Source: Rodentibacter sp901420285
GTDB taxonomy: Bacteria > Pseudomonadota > Gammaproteobacteria > Enterobacterales > Pasteurellaceae
Direction of reading: 5' to 3'
Length of the DNA: 64,000 nt
NCBI RefSeq assembly: GCF_041734645.1
Contig: NZ_CP162010.1
Span: 558,001-622,000, forward strand
Shown here piece after piece: positions 1 through 8,186 of the stretch (its first letter is position 1; each line of letters begins with the position of its first letter). Position numbers and translations under genes: made by a program. The notes beneath the pieces are model-generated. The model did no database searches. It saw nothing but the letters and a program-made list of their open reading frames with translations, and was not told where the DNA came from.

Positions 1-1
1 G

Positions 2-199
2 CACAATATTAATATGACTAAGCTTGAATCCCGTCCGATTTACGGAAAGCCTTGGGAGGAGATGTTTTATTTGGAAATCGAAGCGAATATTCATCATCCT
101 GACACTCTTCAAGCTTTGGATGAATTAAAAGCTTGCAGTAACTACTTGAAAATTTTAGGTTGTTATCCAAGTGAGATTGTAAAACCGGTGAATGTCTAA
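2..199 (+). CDS. pheA: P-protein (chorismate mutase/prephenate dehydratase), C-terminal fragment
   Basis: Only the last 65 codons are present; the gene enters from the left edge of the window. The readable part is the end of the C-terminal ACT regulatory domain, with the family-typical stretch N-M-T-K-L-E-S-R-P and then GKPWEEMFYLEIEAN, and the closing LGCYPSE motif. In the full enzyme the chorismate mutase and prephenate dehydratase domains make phenylpyruvate for phenylalanine synthesis, and the ACT domain (with its ESRP motif) binds phenylalanine for feedback inhibition. The fragment ends normally at a TAA stop at 197-199. Assignment by family resemblance is strong although the catalytic domains are outside the window. 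Confidence 0.93.
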   Translation, partial: HNINMTKLESRPIYGKPWEEMFYLEIEANIHHPDTLQALDELKACSNYLKILGCYPSEIVKPVNV

Positions 200-229
200 A
201 AAAACGCGGTCAGCTAATTTTGACCGCGT
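198..229 (-). terminator. Intrinsic terminator downstream of yjdM
   Basis: The inverted repeat ACGCGGTCA/TGACCGCGT (204-229) is followed on the minus strand by a run of seven T (198-204 read in reverse). It sits just after the yjdM stop and also lies between convergent pheA and yjdM, so it may stop transcription from both sides, though the T run favours the minus direction. Confidence 0.8.
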
Positions 230-233
230 AAAG

Positions 234-560
234 TTAAGCTTTTTTCAAAAACTCGGATTTCAGCATGATTTTTCCGCAGTCCACATTGTGATCGCCGTTG
301 ACTAAACGGATGTTTTTGAATTTAGTGCCTTTTTTCAACACTTCGGACGAGCCTTTCAATTTTAGATCTTTAATTAAAAGCACATCATCGCCGTCGGCAA
401 GCAAGTTACCGTTGCTGTCTTTGACGATGAGTTGCTCGTCGTCGACTTCCGCCGCTTCATTGCCGTTCCACTCATTACCGCAATCAGGACAAACGAAATT
501 AACCGAATCGTGATAAACATATTCACCTCGGCATTTGGGGCAGGCTGGCATTTGATCCAT
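234..560 (-). CDS. yjdM: YjdM/PhnA-family zinc-ribbon protein
   Basis: A protein of 108 residues matching the YjdM (formerly PhnA) family, which is about 111 residues in E. coli. The N-terminus holds a zinc ribbon with two CxxC pairs (CPKC near residue 8 and CPDC near residue 25), followed by the conserved IVKDSNGNLLADGD and IKDLKLKGSS segments and the ending LKSEFLKK. The reading frame is open further upstream, but the ATG at 558-560 is chosen because AAGGA lies 8 bases before it and the family starts there. The function is not established; despite the old name it is not a proven phosphonoacetate hydrolase. It converges with pheA. Confidence 0.9.
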   Translation of the reverse strand: MDQMPACPKCRGEYVYHDSVNFVCPDCGNEWNGNEAAEVDDEQLIVKDSNGNLLADGDDVLLIKDLKLKGSSEVLKKGTKFKNIRLVNGDHNVDCGKIMLKSEFLKKA

Positions 561-662
561 GGGGTTTTCCTTCTTAAGTAAAATATAACGGGGCGCGAGT
601 ATAGCAAAAAATGGCTTGCTCGCCAAAAATGCAATGTTTGGGAAAAGTATTTGAGGAAAATT

Positions 663-1220
663 ATGAAAATACAATTTTTAGTAACGATTTTGGGGGCAGC
701 GATGATAAACGGTACGGTGTCCGCGCATAATTTACAGTCGGAGCAAGTCGTACCGCCGGTGAAAGTGGTCGAGTTCGGTGAGATTGTGATCATCGAAAAT
801 AGCACCGCATTGAAGCCTTGGTATTCCTCGAGTTTGCCGGGCAAAGTGCGTGTAGTTCACCATTTAGCCGACAGAACCGCGGCAAAAGAGAAAAATCAAC
901 CGATGATTGATGCGATTAAAGCAGCACATTTTGATCAGACTAAATATCAAACGACAACAATCATTAATGCCGATGATGCCATTGTCGGCACCGGTATGTT
1001 CGTAAAGCGCAGCGCCGAAAAAGGTAAAATTGAGAATCCTCACAGCCAAGTTATTTTGGATGATAAAGGTGCGGTCAAAAATGCTTGGAATTTACAGGAA
1101 AAAGACAGTTTGATTATCGTGTTGGATAAACAAGGCAAAGTGAAGTTTGCGAAGGAGGGCGCGTTATCGCAAAATGAAATTCAAACGGTACTTGCTTTGC
1201 TGAGGGATTTAATGCGTTGA
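663..1220 (+). CDS. ytfJ: YtfJ-family periplasmic protein
   Basis: A 185-residue protein with a clear Sec signal peptide (basic MK start, hydrophobic core FLVTILGAAM, cleavage predicted after VSA near residue 21). The mature part matches YtfJ, a thioredoxin-fold-like periplasmic protein of unknown role: VPPVKVVEFGEIV, LPGKVRVVHHLADRTAAKEKN, TTTIINADDAI and GTGMFVK. The frame is open from a TTG at 651, but the ATG at 663 is preferred because GAGGA sits five bases upstream and this gives a proper signal peptide. A copy of the window-wide 14-base repeat lies at 801-814 and encodes STAL. The gene is divergent from yjdM and ends at a shared terminator with mrcB. Confidence 0.9.
   Translation: MKIQFLVTILGAAMINGTVSAHNLQSEQVVPPVKVVEFGEIVIIENSTALKPWYSSSLPGKVRVVHHLADRTAAKEKNQPMIDAIKAAHFDQTKYQTTTIINADDAIVGTGMFVKRSAEKGKIENPHSQVILDDKGAVKNAWNLQEKDSLIIVLDKQGKVKFAKEGALSQNEIQTVLALLRDLMR
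801..814 (+). repeat. Candidate uptake-signal repeat (AGCACCGCATTGAA)
   Basis: Exact copy of the recurrent 14-mer, inside ytfJ, encoding S-T-A-L-K. Confidence 0.75.
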
Positions 1221-1222
1221 TT

Positions 1223-1255
1223 AAAAAAAGCGGAAGATGGATTTCCGCTTTTTTT
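1223..1255. terminator. Bidirectional intrinsic terminator ytfJ/mrcB
   Basis: The stem AGCGGAA/TTTCCGCT is flanked by seven A on the left and seven T on the right. Convergent ytfJ (stop 1220) and mrcB (stop 1275) would both be terminated here. Confidence 0.88.
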
Positions 1256-1274
1256 ACATGCGTTTTCCTCTGAA

Positions 1275-3644
1275 TTATTGAGGCGAGGCTTCTTCCACCG
1301 GTGCATTATCAAGAACATCCCATACGCTCCCTTGTGGCGTTTCGGCCGATTGATCCGAAGCGCTGCTTTCCGCCGGCTGGCTTGTCGTCGCAGAAGATGA
1401 AGAACAGAAGTTTTGTCCATTGTTAACCCACACCGGAATCACGCGATTGCTGCTGCAATCCCAGCCACCATGTGGAGTGATTCCTATCCATTTGATATCC
1501 GAAGGTTTGTCTAAGGTGAGTTTTTCAATGTAAACGCGATTGAGATAATCTTTATAGATTTGTAATGCGCCAGATGCGCCGGTAAGTTTGGTTTCGCCGT
1601 TGTCATCGCGACCGAGCCAAATGGTGCTAACGTTTTTGCCGTCAATGCCGACAAACCAAGTATCGCGCGCATCGTTCGTGGTGCCCGTTTTCCCCGCTAG
1701 ACGAAGATCGGCGTAATCGTTTTGCAAACTGCGCGCCGTACCGCGTTCGACGGTTTGTTGCATGGCAAACAGTGTTTGGAAGGCGGCTTCACGCGGCACA
1801 ACTTGTTTGGCTTCTTTATCGTGTTGATAAATCAGATTGCCTTGGCGATCGACAATACTATCGATTGTGCTTAAATCAATTCTACCGCCCTGATTGGCAA
1901 TGGTTTGATAGAGCTTGGTCACGTCATAGGGCGAAATGGAATAAGAGCCGAGCAACATGGCGGGGACTTTCGGAATTTCTACATTGTCCCATCCCATCGC
2001 TTTTTGCGTATCGATAACTTTACTCAAACCGGCTTTCATCCCAATATTGACCGTCGGAATATTCAGCGAGCGGGCGAGCGCATCCATTAACATCACCGAA
2101 CCGCTATACTTACGATCGTAGTTGCGCGGTTGCCACGGCGGACTACCTTTCACATTGATGGTAATCGGTTGGTTGTTAATCGGCGTGTTTAAGCGAAATT
2201 GATCCGGGTTGGACAGTGCGGTCAAATAAACGGAAGGTTTAACTAATGAGCCGATTTGGCGTTTCGCCATTAATGCGCGGTTAAAACCGGCATATTGGGT
2301 TTGCAGACCACCGACCACCGAACGAATTTCGCCCGTGCGGTAATCTGCCACGATCATCGCACCTTCCAAATATGGGTTTTGGGTTTGTATTTGCAGCTTA
2401 GAAACAGTATTCACCACGGCATTTTCCGATTGCGCTTGCTGTTTTAAATCCATCGTACTGAAAATGCGCGCTCCGAGCAGACCTGACATTTTATTTTCAC
2501 CCAGTTGACGGCGTAAATCCGCTTGTAACGTCTGCATAAAGGCGGGGTATTTGCGCGAAATTTGCCCTTTTATTTGTACGCCGAGCGGGCGTTTACTCAG
2601 CAATTCATATAATTCGTCGCCGATTATTTGGTGATCAAGCATCAGTTTTAACACTAGATTGCGGCGTTCAAGGGCGTTTTGCGGATTGCGCCATGGATTA
2701 TAAAGGGAAGGCCCTTTCACCATGCCGACCAAAAGGGCGATTTGATCGAGGCTGATTTCGCGAACGGAACGGCCGAAATAAAATTGGCTGGCCAGCTCAA
2801 AACCATGGATTTGCGTATCGCCATTTTGCCCGAGATAAATTTCGTTGAGATAAGTTTCCAGAATACGGTTTTTATCGTAACGCCAATCTAACAGTAATGC
2901 CATTAAGGCTTCGTTGGCTTTACGCGTGATGGTGCGTTCGCCGGATAAAAATAGGTTTTTCACTAATTGCTGGGTGAGTGTACTGCCGCCTTGTACTGTT
3001 TGGCCGGCGCGAATGTTGGCGATCATTGCGCGCACGATACCGACCGGATTGATGCCGTAATGGTCGTAAAAACGACGATCTTCCGTTAAAAGCAAGGTGT
3101 CAATTAACAAGCGCGGGTAATTTTGCAGAGGAATAGCCAGGCGATCTTCGTTATCCGATTGCAACATCGCAATTAATTTGGGGGCAAGGCGGAATTCATC
3201 TACGGTTTTCACTGCCACCAAGTCTTCAATGCGGTGCAGTTTATTCGCGCTAAAACGCAAACGCAACACGCGTTGCGGTTCCGGCTTGTCCGGGAAAGGA
3301 AAGGCACGGCGCAACACCACGATGGTGTCGTCTTCAAGTTTGAAATCGCCCGGTGCGGCAACCATCGTCGTTTGACGATATTCGTTATCAAGCAAAATTT
3401 GAATTACTTCATCGAAGGCAAGATTGTCCGAGATTTTTATGCTTTCAATGCGACTGTAAACTTCCGCCGGTAAGCGCCAAATTTGGCCGTCCATTTTGGC
3501 GCGGATTCGCCAATCCAAATAGGCGCCGTAAAACATGGCAAGCACAGTGAAGGTAAAAGCCGCTTTGAGCAAAAACACTTTGCACGCGCGGCGTTTTGAT
3601 GGTTTCGACTCGGAGGTTTGTTCTGGATGGTTATTTTCAGTCAT
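1275..3644 (-). CDS. mrcB: Penicillin-binding protein 1B (bifunctional class A PBP)
   Basis: A 789-residue inner-membrane peptidoglycan synthase. A short basic cytoplasmic tail is followed by one membrane anchor (about residues 24-42) and a UB2H-like region up to about 150. The GT51 glycosyltransferase domain shows EDRRFYDHYGI (catalytic Glu188) and GGSTLTQQLVKNLFL (219-233). The transpeptidase domain shows SLVK (Ser466-Lys469, active-site serine), SLN (526-528) and KTGT (652-655). The UB2H region and overall order identify PBP1B rather than PBP1A. It polymerises lipid II and cross-links stem peptides at the periplasmic face. The Ser/Pro-rich tail (from about 755) is low complexity. The start ATG at 3642-3644 has GTTATTTTC upstream without an obvious strong ribosome site. 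Confidence 0.96.
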   Translation of the reverse strand: MTENNHPEQTSESKPSKRRACKVFLLKAAFTFTVLAMFYGAYLDWRIRAKMDGQIWRLPAEVYSRIESIKISDNLAFDEVIQILLDNEYRQTTMVAAPGDFKLEDDTIVVLRRAFPFPDKPEPQRVLRLRFSANKLHRIEDLVAVKTVDEFRLAPKLIAMLQSDNEDRLAIPLQNYPRLLIDTLLLTEDRRFYDHYGINPVGIVRAMIANIRAGQTVQGGSTLTQQLVKNLFLSGERTITRKANEALMALLLDWRYDKNRILETYLNEIYLGQNGDTQIHGFELASQFYFGRSVREISLDQIALLVGMVKGPSLYNPWRNPQNALERRNLVLKLMLDHQIIGDELYELLSKRPLGVQIKGQISRKYPAFMQTLQADLRRQLGENKMSGLLGARIFSTMDLKQQAQSENAVVNTVSKLQIQTQNPYLEGAMIVADYRTGEIRSVVGGLQTQYAGFNRALMAKRQIGSLVKPSVYLTALSNPDQFRLNTPINNQPITINVKGSPPWQPRNYDRKYSGSVMLMDALARSLNIPTVNIGMKAGLSKVIDTQKAMGWDNVEIPKVPAMLLGSYSISPYDVTKLYQTIANQGGRIDLSTIDSIVDRQGNLIYQHDKEAKQVVPREAAFQTLFAMQQTVERGTARSLQNDYADLRLAGKTGTTNDARDTWFVGIDGKNVSTIWLGRDDNGETKLTGASGALQIYKDYLNRVYIEKLTLDKPSDIKWIGITPHGGWDCSSNRVIPVWVNNGQNFCSSSSATTSQPAESSASDQSAETPQGSVWDVLDNAPVEEASPQ

Positions 3645-3650
3645 TTAGAA

Positions 3651-4004
3651 TTAGGCGATAAAGTCAACGTAGGCTTCGAGGAAGTGAATAAAATCTTGTG
3701 TGCCACAAAAAGCGATGCTTTCTTCATCGTAATAGTGAAAGTCGTCTTCCAATATTTCATCTGAATCGAGCGCAAGATTATTGGCGCGCACCATCACTTC
3801 ATAGACGTTTAAAAATAACGTGTATTCCGCACCGATTAAGGCTTCTTCTTGATTTTCAGTCAGATGTCGCGCAGTCGAAAGTGCGTTTAAAATCGCGGCC
3901 GGATTTGACCGCACTTCGGTATTAAACCAGTTGGCGAGGGCAATATGTTCCATAGAACATTTGGCGGAAACAGTGCCTTGATAAGCAGTAAATTGGAAAT
4001 CCAT
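3651..4004 (-). CDS. yacL: YacL family protein (UPF0231)
   Basis: A 117-residue acidic cytoplasmic protein matching UPF0231/YacL: MDFQF start, HIALANWFNTEV, EYTLFLNVYEVMVRANNL, a DDFHYYDEES stretch and CGTQDFIHFLEAY near the end. Its function is unknown. The frame extends upstream, but the ATG at 4002-4004 is chosen because it matches the family start and lies one base after the erpA stop codon (TAATATG), implying translational coupling with erpA. An exact canonical AAGTGCGGT uptake word lies inside it at 3908-3916. Confidence 0.9.
   Translation of the reverse strand: MDFQFTAYQGTVSAKCSMEHIALANWFNTEVRSNPAAILNALSTARHLTENQEEALIGAEYTLFLNVYEVMVRANNLALDSDEILEDDFHYYDEESIAFCGTQDFIHFLEAYVDFIA
3908..3916 (-). 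repeat. Canonical Hin-type uptake signal AAGTGCGGT
   Basis: Reads ACCGCACTT on the plus strand and extends to AAGTGCGGTCA on the minus strand, the H. influenzae-type core. One of only about seven exact copies seen in the window. Confidence 0.7.
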
Positions 4005-4005
4005 A

Positions 4006-4350
4006 TTAAATGCTAAAAGAAGAACCGCAACCGCAAGTGCTGCTGGCATTTGGATTGATGACGATAAAACGCGACCCTTCCAAACCTTCGGTGTAATCTA
4101 CGGTGCCGCCGATGAGATATTGCAAGCTCATCGGGTCGATGACCAATTGCACGCCGGATTTTTCAACAGTCAAGTCGCCTTCGTTGACTTTCTCATCAAA
4201 AGTGAAACCGTATTGGAAACCGCTGCAGCCGCCGCCGGTTATGTACACGCGCAATTTGAGGTTATGATTTTCTTCTTCGCTAATTAAGCTTTTTACTTTA
4301 TTGGCCGCTGCGTCGGTGAATGTTAAGGGAACGGCAATGTGATCTGTCAT
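4006..4350 (-). CDS. erpA: Iron-sulfur cluster insertion protein ErpA
   Basis: A 114-residue A-type carrier that delivers [Fe-S] clusters to apoproteins, including IspG/IspH in E. coli. The three conserved ligand cysteines are present: GGGCSGF (Cys42) and TCGCGSS (Cys106 and Cys108). The surrounding sequence (LTFTDAAANKVK, GFTFDEKVNEGD, LIGGTVDYTEGLEGSRF) and length are typical of ErpA rather than IscA or SufA. The gene stands alone apart from coupled yacL downstream, not in an isc operon, as in E. coli. AAAGTGAGAAA upstream provides a weak ribosome site. Confidence 0.96.
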   Translation of the reverse strand: MTDHIAVPLTFTDAAANKVKSLISEEENHNLKLRVYITGGGCSGFQYGFTFDEKVNEGDLTVEKSGVQLVIDPMSLQYLIGGTVDYTEGLEGSRFIVINPNASSTCGCGSSFSI

Positions 4351-4485
4351 ATTTTTCTCACTTTCCTAAATTTCCTAAAATTGAACCGGCGTATTATCCA
4401 ATAACCGACTAATCCGTTCAAGTGCATTCAAGATTTTCCGCGGAAATCGTCGGTGCGATGCGGCTTATCGATGGACACTCGAAAC

Positions 4486-4537
4486 AGCACCGCATTGAAG
4501 CCGCTTGCCGCCTAAACACTGGGTTCAATGCGGTGCT
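4486..4537. repeat. Inverted pair of candidate uptake-signal repeat
   Basis: AGCACCGCATTGAA at 4486-4499 is followed 24 bases later by its perfect reverse complement TTCAATGCGGTGCT at 4524-4537, giving a 14-bp stem. There is no long T run on either side, and here the pair lies between divergent genes, so a terminator role is not required. Confidence 0.8.
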
Positions 4538-4631
4538 ATTTGGGGCATACGACGGATGCTCAAACGGTTTGATAAGCCCGCTAAGTCAACGCTTTCGGTT
4601 TTGCCTGTTTACTACATAATGCCGGAAATCG

Positions 4632-4640
4632 TGCTATAAT
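4632..4640 (+). promoter_or_regulatory. Extended -10 promoter of map
   Basis: TGCTATAAT is a consensus extended -10 element, 33 bases upstream of the map ATG. No good -35 is visible, as is common for extended -10 promoters. Confidence 0.65.
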
Positions 4641-4673
4641 CCGCCGCAATTTGAATTATCCGGAGGGAATAAA

Positions 4674-5480
4674 ATGACGATTCCGTTAAGAACCGAAGAT
4701 GAATTAGTGAAATTGCGCGAAGCCTGTAAATTGGCGTCCGACGTATTGGTGATGATTGAATCCTATGTCAAACCGGGAGTAACGACCGGCGAACTCGACC
4801 GCATTTGCCACGAATACATGGTGAACGAGCAAAAAGTGATTCCCGCCTGTTTGAATTATCACGGTTTTCCGAAAGCAACTTGTATTTCCATTAATGAAGT
4901 GGTGTGCCACGGCATTCCGAGCACGGATAAAGTGCTGAAAAATGGCGATATCGTTAATATCGATGTGACCGTCATTAAAGACGGCTATTTCGGCGATAAT
5001 TCCAAGATGTACATCGTCGGTGGAGAAACCAATATTCGTAGCAAAAAATTGGTGGACGCGGCGCAAGAAGCGCTTTATGTCGGTTTGCGTACAGTAAAAC
5101 CCGGCATTCGTTTAAATGAAATCGGCAGGGCAGTACAAGAATATACGGAAAGTCAAGGTTTTAGCGTGGTGCGTGAATATTGTGGCCACGGTATCGGTAC
5201 CGAATTTCATTGTGATCCGCAAGTGTTGCATTATTATGCCGACGACGGCGGCGTAATTTTAGAGCCGGGCATGGTGTTTACCATTGAACCGATGATCAAC
5301 GCCGGAAAAAAAGAAGTGCGCGTAATGGGCGACGGTTGGACGGTAAAAACCAAAGATCGTAGCCACTCGGCGCAATTCGAACATCAAATTGTGGTGACGG
5401 AAAAAGGTTGTGAAGTGATGACGATTCGCGACGAGGAAATCGCCGAAGGCCGAATTCAACGCATAATGACGAATGCTTAA
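4674..5480 (+). CDS. map: Methionine aminopeptidase type I
   Basis: A 268-residue cytoplasmic metalloprotease that removes the initiator methionine from new proteins. All metal-site residues are visible: His79 (VCHGIP), Asp97 (NIDVTV), Asp108 (FGDNS), His172 (GHGIG), Glu205 (FTIEPM) and Glu236 (QFEHQ). Length and the absence of an N-terminal zinc finger fit bacterial type Ia. The ATG at 4674 follows the strong ribosome site GGAGGG. A terminator follows directly and overlaps the approach to glnD. In E. coli map and glnD are also adjacent, but divergent there. Confidence 0.98.
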   Translation: MTIPLRTEDELVKLREACKLASDVLVMIESYVKPGVTTGELDRICHEYMVNEQKVIPACLNYHGFPKATCISINEVVCHGIPSTDKVLKNGDIVNIDVTVIKDGYFGDNSKMYIVGGETNIRSKKLVDAAQEALYVGLRTVKPGIRLNEIGRAVQEYTESQGFSVVREYCGHGIGTEFHCDPQVLHYYADDGGVILEPGMVFTIEPMINAGKKEVRVMGDGWTVKTKDRSHSAQFEHQIVVTEKGCEVMTIRDEEIAEGRIQRIMTNA

Positions 5481-5487
5481 TTATTTT

Positions 5488-5512
5488 AAAGCCCACTTGT
5501 TGGGCTTTTTTT
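5488..5512 (+). terminator. Intrinsic terminator after map
   Basis: Stem GCCCA/TGGGC with a five-base loop, preceded by AAA and followed by seven T. It ends 13 bases before the glnD start, so readthrough could feed glnD. Confidence 0.88.
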
Positions 5513-5524
5513 ATGAGGAATTTT

Positions 5525-8113
5525 ATGCTTTTCTCTCCCGATTTTTCTGATTCTCTTAATTCTGCTTCGGTTAAAATTCAACGAGAAAATTTGAAACGGT
5601 TCGAGTTGGAAAATTTTTCCCGTTACGACATCTTTCAGTTGATCGAAAATCGCAGTGATTTTTATGACGCCCTGTTAAAACGGCTATGGCGTGAAATGGA
5701 TTTGAGTGCGCAAAGCACTTTGACTCTTATTGCTGTAGGCGGTTACGGCCGACGGGAAATGTTTCCGTTATCGGATTTGGATTTTTTGATTTTGACGGAA
5801 ATTCCACCAATGCCGGAAACGGAAGAAAAAATCGGCCGATTCGTGCAATTTTTATGGGATTGCGGTTTTGAGGTGGGGCATAGTGTCCGTACGCTTGCAC
5901 AGTGTAAAGCGGAAGGCAAGCGAGATATTACGATTGCGACAAATTTGTTGGAAGCCCGATTTCTTAGCGGAAATCAAGCCTGCTTCAAAGCACTGCAGGA
6001 ATCCGTCAATGGTGGGGATTTTTGGTCGAAAGAGGAATTCTTCAACGCTAAAGTGCAGGAGCGAATTGAGCGTTATCAACGCTATCACAATACCGCCTAC
6101 AATTTGGAACCGGACATTAAATACAGTCCGGGCGGCTTGCGCGATTTGCATTTGTTGTATTGGATCGCTTTACGTCACACCGGCGCGCAAACCTTGCAAG
6201 CGATTTCTGAAAGCGGCTTTATTTATCCGCAGGAATATCAGCAATTGCGGGAAAGTCAGGCGTTTTTGTTTAAAGTGCGATTCGCCTTACATTTGATTCT
6301 GAAACGTTACGACAACCGATTGCTGTTTGATCGCCAAATTAAAGTCAGCCAATTATTAGGTTTTCACGGTGAAGGTAACCAAGGCGTGGAAAACATGATG
6401 AAGCGTTTTTTTCAAGCGTTGAAGCGTATTTCGTTGATCAGCAACCTGTTGATTCAACATTATCGCGAACATTTTCTTTCACCGAATTATGATGTGTTTA
6501 TTCATCAAATGGATGACGATTTTGAACTGTTAAATAACGCCTTATATTTGCGTCATCACGATATTTTTATTCGGCATCCGGAACGGATTTTGGACTTATT
6601 TTTTTATCTGACGCAATTTCAAACAGCGGTAATCCATTCTGAAACGTTGCGAAAACTGCAACTGGCTCTGGAACAATTAAGCCAAAAATTATGTGAAATT
6701 CCGGCGGCACGTGAGAAGTTTTTACATTTATTTAATCAACCGAACGCCATCGCACGTGCGTTCATGCCGATGCATCAATATGGCGTGCTGACCGCCTACC
6801 TCCCTCAATGGCAGGGCATCGAAGGCTTGATGCAGTTTGATTTGTTTCATATTTATACGGTGGATGAACATATTTTGCGGGTAATGTTGAAACTGGAAGG
6901 TTTTTTGTCGCCAGAAAGTGAAACACAACATCCGATTTGCCATCGGATATTGACTCGACTTCCCGATCGTACACTGCTTTATGTCGCCGCGTTATTTCAT
7001 GATATCGCGAAAGGACGAAACGGCGATCATGCGCAACTCGGCGCATTGGATGTAGCAGAATTTGCCCGTTTGCATGGTTTTGAACGCAGTGAAATTGATA
7101 CCCTAAGTTGGTTGGTAGGTGCGCATTTGTTGATGTCGATAACCGCGCAGCGCCGCGATATTCATGATCCCGAAGTGGTGATGAAATTCGCTGAAGCGGT
7201 ACAAAATCAGGTGCGTCTTGATTATTTAACCGTGCTTACCGTTGCGGATATCAGCGCCACCAATGCGGTGCTCTGGAACGGTTGGAAACGATCGTTGTTT
7301 TCTTTCTTATATGATTTCACCGCGCAGCAGTTCAACCAAGGAATGCTGGAATTGTTGGATTATTCGGAAAAAGCGCAAGAACATCGCCGTGCCGCATTGA
7401 CGATTTTGCAAACGGAGTTACCGGCAATCTCCAAACAAGCCGTTACGCAATTATGGGCGCGTTGTCCGGAAGAGTATTTCTTACGCAATACACCAAAACA
7501 AATTGCCGGCCATACCGCATTGCTAGCGGAGTTTGCGGGCGACTTATTGGTTAAAATTACGAATCGCTTTTGCCTTGGCGGTACCGAAGTGTTTATCTAC
7601 ACGCAAGATCAACCACATTTGTTCAACAAGGTGGTTACGACCATCGGTGCGAAGAAATTCAGCATTCACGACGCGCAAATTCTAACAGCGCAAGACGGTT
7701 ATGTATTCGATAGTTTTATCATTACCGAACTAAACGGTGATTTAGTCAAATTTGCCCGCCGACGTGAATTGGAATGTGCCTTGACGCAGGCCTTGCGAAA
7801 CGAGAAGCATTCGACGATTTCGTTAGCGCCGAATCGGCAATTGCAACATTTCAGCGTGAAAACGGAGGTTCGCTTCTTGCACGAAAGCAAAACCGAACAT
7901 ACGGAAATGGAGTTGGTCGCTTTAGATAAGCCTGGCTTGTTGGCGGAAGTGAGTCAAATTTTCAGCGAGCTTAATTTGAATTTGTTAAACGCAAAAATCA
8001 CCACGGTGGGCGAGAAAGCCGAGGATTTCTTCATTTTAACCAATCAAGCCGGAAAAGCCCTTTCTTCGCAAGAAAAGGAAAATTTGAGAAGCGTGATGGA
8101 AGCAAGGATTTAG
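5525..8113 (+). CDS. glnD: Bifunctional uridylyltransferase/uridylyl-removing enzyme GlnD
   Basis: An 862-residue nitrogen sensor that uridylylates PII proteins when glutamine is low and removes UMP when it is high. In order: the nucleotidyltransferase domain with GGYGRREMFPLSDLDF (catalytic Asp84 and Asp86), a linker helical region, the HD hydrolase domain with YTVDEH (about 442) and FHDIAKGR (about 490), and two C-terminal ACT domains (about 700-770 and 790-862) that bind glutamine. The frame is open from an ATG at 5513, but ATG 5525 is chosen because GAGGA lies five bases before it and the upstream ATG is inside the map terminator. A repeat copy (7259-7272) encodes NAVL. Confidence 0.97.
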   Translation: MLFSPDFSDSLNSASVKIQRENLKRFELENFSRYDIFQLIENRSDFYDALLKRLWREMDLSAQSTLTLIAVGGYGRREMFPLSDLDFLILTEIPPMPETEEKIGRFVQFLWDCGFEVGHSVRTLAQCKAEGKRDITIATNLLEARFLSGNQACFKALQESVNGGDFWSKEEFFNAKVQERIERYQRYHNTAYNLEPDIKYSPGGLRDLHLLYWIALRHTGAQTLQAISESGFIYPQEYQQLRESQAFLFKVRFALHLILKRYDNRLLFDRQIKVSQLLGFHGEGNQGVENMMKRFFQALKRISLISNLLIQHYREHFLSPNYDVFIHQMDDDFELLNNALYLRHHDIFIRHPERILDLFFYLTQFQTAVIHSETLRKLQLALEQLSQKLCEIPAAREKFLHLFNQPNAIARAFMPMHQYGVLTAYLPQWQGIEGLMQFDLFHIYTVDEHILRVMLKLEGFLSPESETQHPICHRILTRLPDRTLLYVAALFHDIAKGRNGDHAQLGALDVAEFARLHGFERSEIDTLSWLVGAHLLMSITAQRRDIHDPEVVMKFAEAVQNQVRLDYLTVLTVADISATNAVLWNGWKRSLFSFLYDFTAQQFNQGMLELLDYSEKAQEHRRAALTILQTELPAISKQAVTQLWARCPEEYFLRNTPKQIAGHTALLAEFAGDLLVKITNRFCLGGTEVFIYTQDQPHLFNKVVTTIGAKKFSIHDAQILTAQDGYVFDSFIITELNGDLVKFARRRELECALTQALRNEKHSTISLAPNRQLQHFSVKTEVRFLHESKTEHTEMELVALDKPGLLAEVSQIFSELNLNLLNAKITTVGEKAEDFFILTNQAGKALSSQEKENLRSVMEARI
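7259..7272 (-). repeat. Candidate uptake-signal repeat
   Basis: Minus-oriented copy (12 of 14 bases plus full 11-base core), within glnD, encoding T-N-A-V-L. Confidence 0.75.
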
Positions 8114-8169
8114 CACAAAAGCGCTCGATTTGCCGTTCCGTAGTTTGTCATTAAGTGAACCTACGGAAC

Positions 8170-8183
8170 AGCACCGCATTGAA
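8170..8183 (+). repeat. Candidate uptake-signal repeat
   Basis: Exact 14-mer in the short gap between the convergent glnD and DUF5718 genes. A separate inverted repeat TTCCGTAG/CTACGGAA (about 8134-8168) lies just before it and may serve as terminator. Confidence 0.75.
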
Positions 8184-8186
8184 AGG

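Larger units (their letters stand above)
4351..4673. other. Intergenic region between divergent erpA and map
   Basis: About 320 bases without a convincing gene. It holds an inverted pair of the window-wide 14-base repeat (4486-4537) and the map promoter and ribosome site. A 65-codon open frame crosses it but resembles nothing and contains both repeat arms, so it is not called. Confidence 0.8.

Noticed and set aside
4422..4619. 65-codon open frame in the erpA-map gap
   Set aside because: It consists largely of the inverted repeat pair and has no family match or ribosome site.
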